NCBI GenBank assembly: GCA_002684605.1
Contig: NYVM01000090.1
Span: 1-6,942 of the forward strand
Origin: Candidatus Pelagibacterales bacterium
GTDB taxonomy: Bacteria; Pseudomonadota; Alphaproteobacteria; TMED109
Direction of reading: 5' to 3'
DNA: 6,942 nucleotides
The notes below the pieces were generated by a model, which did no database searches, was not told the origin of the DNA, and saw nothing but the letters and a program-made list of their open reading frames with translations. This document shows positions 5,799 to 6,942 of this stretch, piece by piece. The stretch's first letter is position 1, and each line of letters opens with the position of its first letter. Position numbers and translations under genes: made by a program.

Positions 5799-5802
<4 letters not shown>
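5662..5802 (+). CDS. DUF2256 family small zinc-finger-like protein
   Basis: A 46-residue protein easily missed for its size. The sequence starts MKKSNLPKKTCPICNLPF and continues with the conserved SWRKKWEKNWDNVVYC segment (19-34), then SQKCR. Cysteines C11, C14, C34 and C38 give a CxxC...CxxxC pattern able to bind one zinc. This is the DUF2256 signature (PsKtCpvCgrpF.WRkKWe..WdeVkYCSerCR), a family of unknown function. The ATG overlaps the sulfatase stop by one base (TAATG), and its TGA overlaps the GH13 start by four bases (ATGA), so all three are translated as one coupled operon. Nothing in it links it to polysaccharide use; its location may be incidental. Confidence 0.93.

Positions 5803-6942
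<1,140 letters not shown>

Overview
The window is AT-rich, uses almost no Shine-Dalgarno sequences, has a match to the Bacteroidota -7 promoter motif TAnnTTTG, and carries proteins typical of that phylum (signal peptides ending ...SLFSQ, a lipoprotein sulfatase, an orphan MotA/TolQ/ExbB-like protein). I infer a member of the Flavobacteriia, probably a marine type with a small genome. Genes are packed tightly, with 1-32 nt overlaps or gaps of a few bases.

Left two thirds (1-4032), all on the minus strand. In order of transcription: a short ExbB/TolQ-like membrane protein (4032-3619); a four-helix membrane protein with an RDERDD motif (3614-3135); a 67-residue XRE repressor-like protein (3133-2930); a Cys4 mini-protein (2961-2767); a 44-nt gap holding a perfect 10-bp inverted repeat; an ABC ATPase (2722-2099); an FtsX/MacB-type permease with a 28-residue stretch made only of His, Asp and Glu (2102-870); a secreted CxxC protein resembling DUF3299 (877-437); and a TspO/MBR protein cut by the window edge (406-1). 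The ATPase, permease and DUF3299-like genes overlap and look like one transporter, possibly for zinc or another metal. The XRE, membrane-protein and ExbB-like genes look like a self-regulated module upstream of it.

A 95-nt divergent intergenic region (4033-4127) holds a minus-strand -7 element and two related palindromes that could be operators.

Right third (4128-6942), plus strand. A lipoprotein S1-family sulfatase is split by a -1 frameshift at an A7 run. It is followed by a 46-residue DUF2256 protein that I found between the larger genes, and by an oligo-1,6-glucosidase-like GH13 enzyme. The three genes are linked by stop/start overlaps (TAATG, ATGA) and form one operon.

The GH13 gene does not finish. 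At about 6777-6788 the sequence switches abruptly to the antisense of malate dehydrogenase (mdh), which is itself broken at the same point. Both conserved enzymes are cut mid-domain at a short shared sequence in inverted orientation. This looks more like a chimeric join (amplification or assembly) than biology, and sequence to its right should not be treated as linked to the rest.
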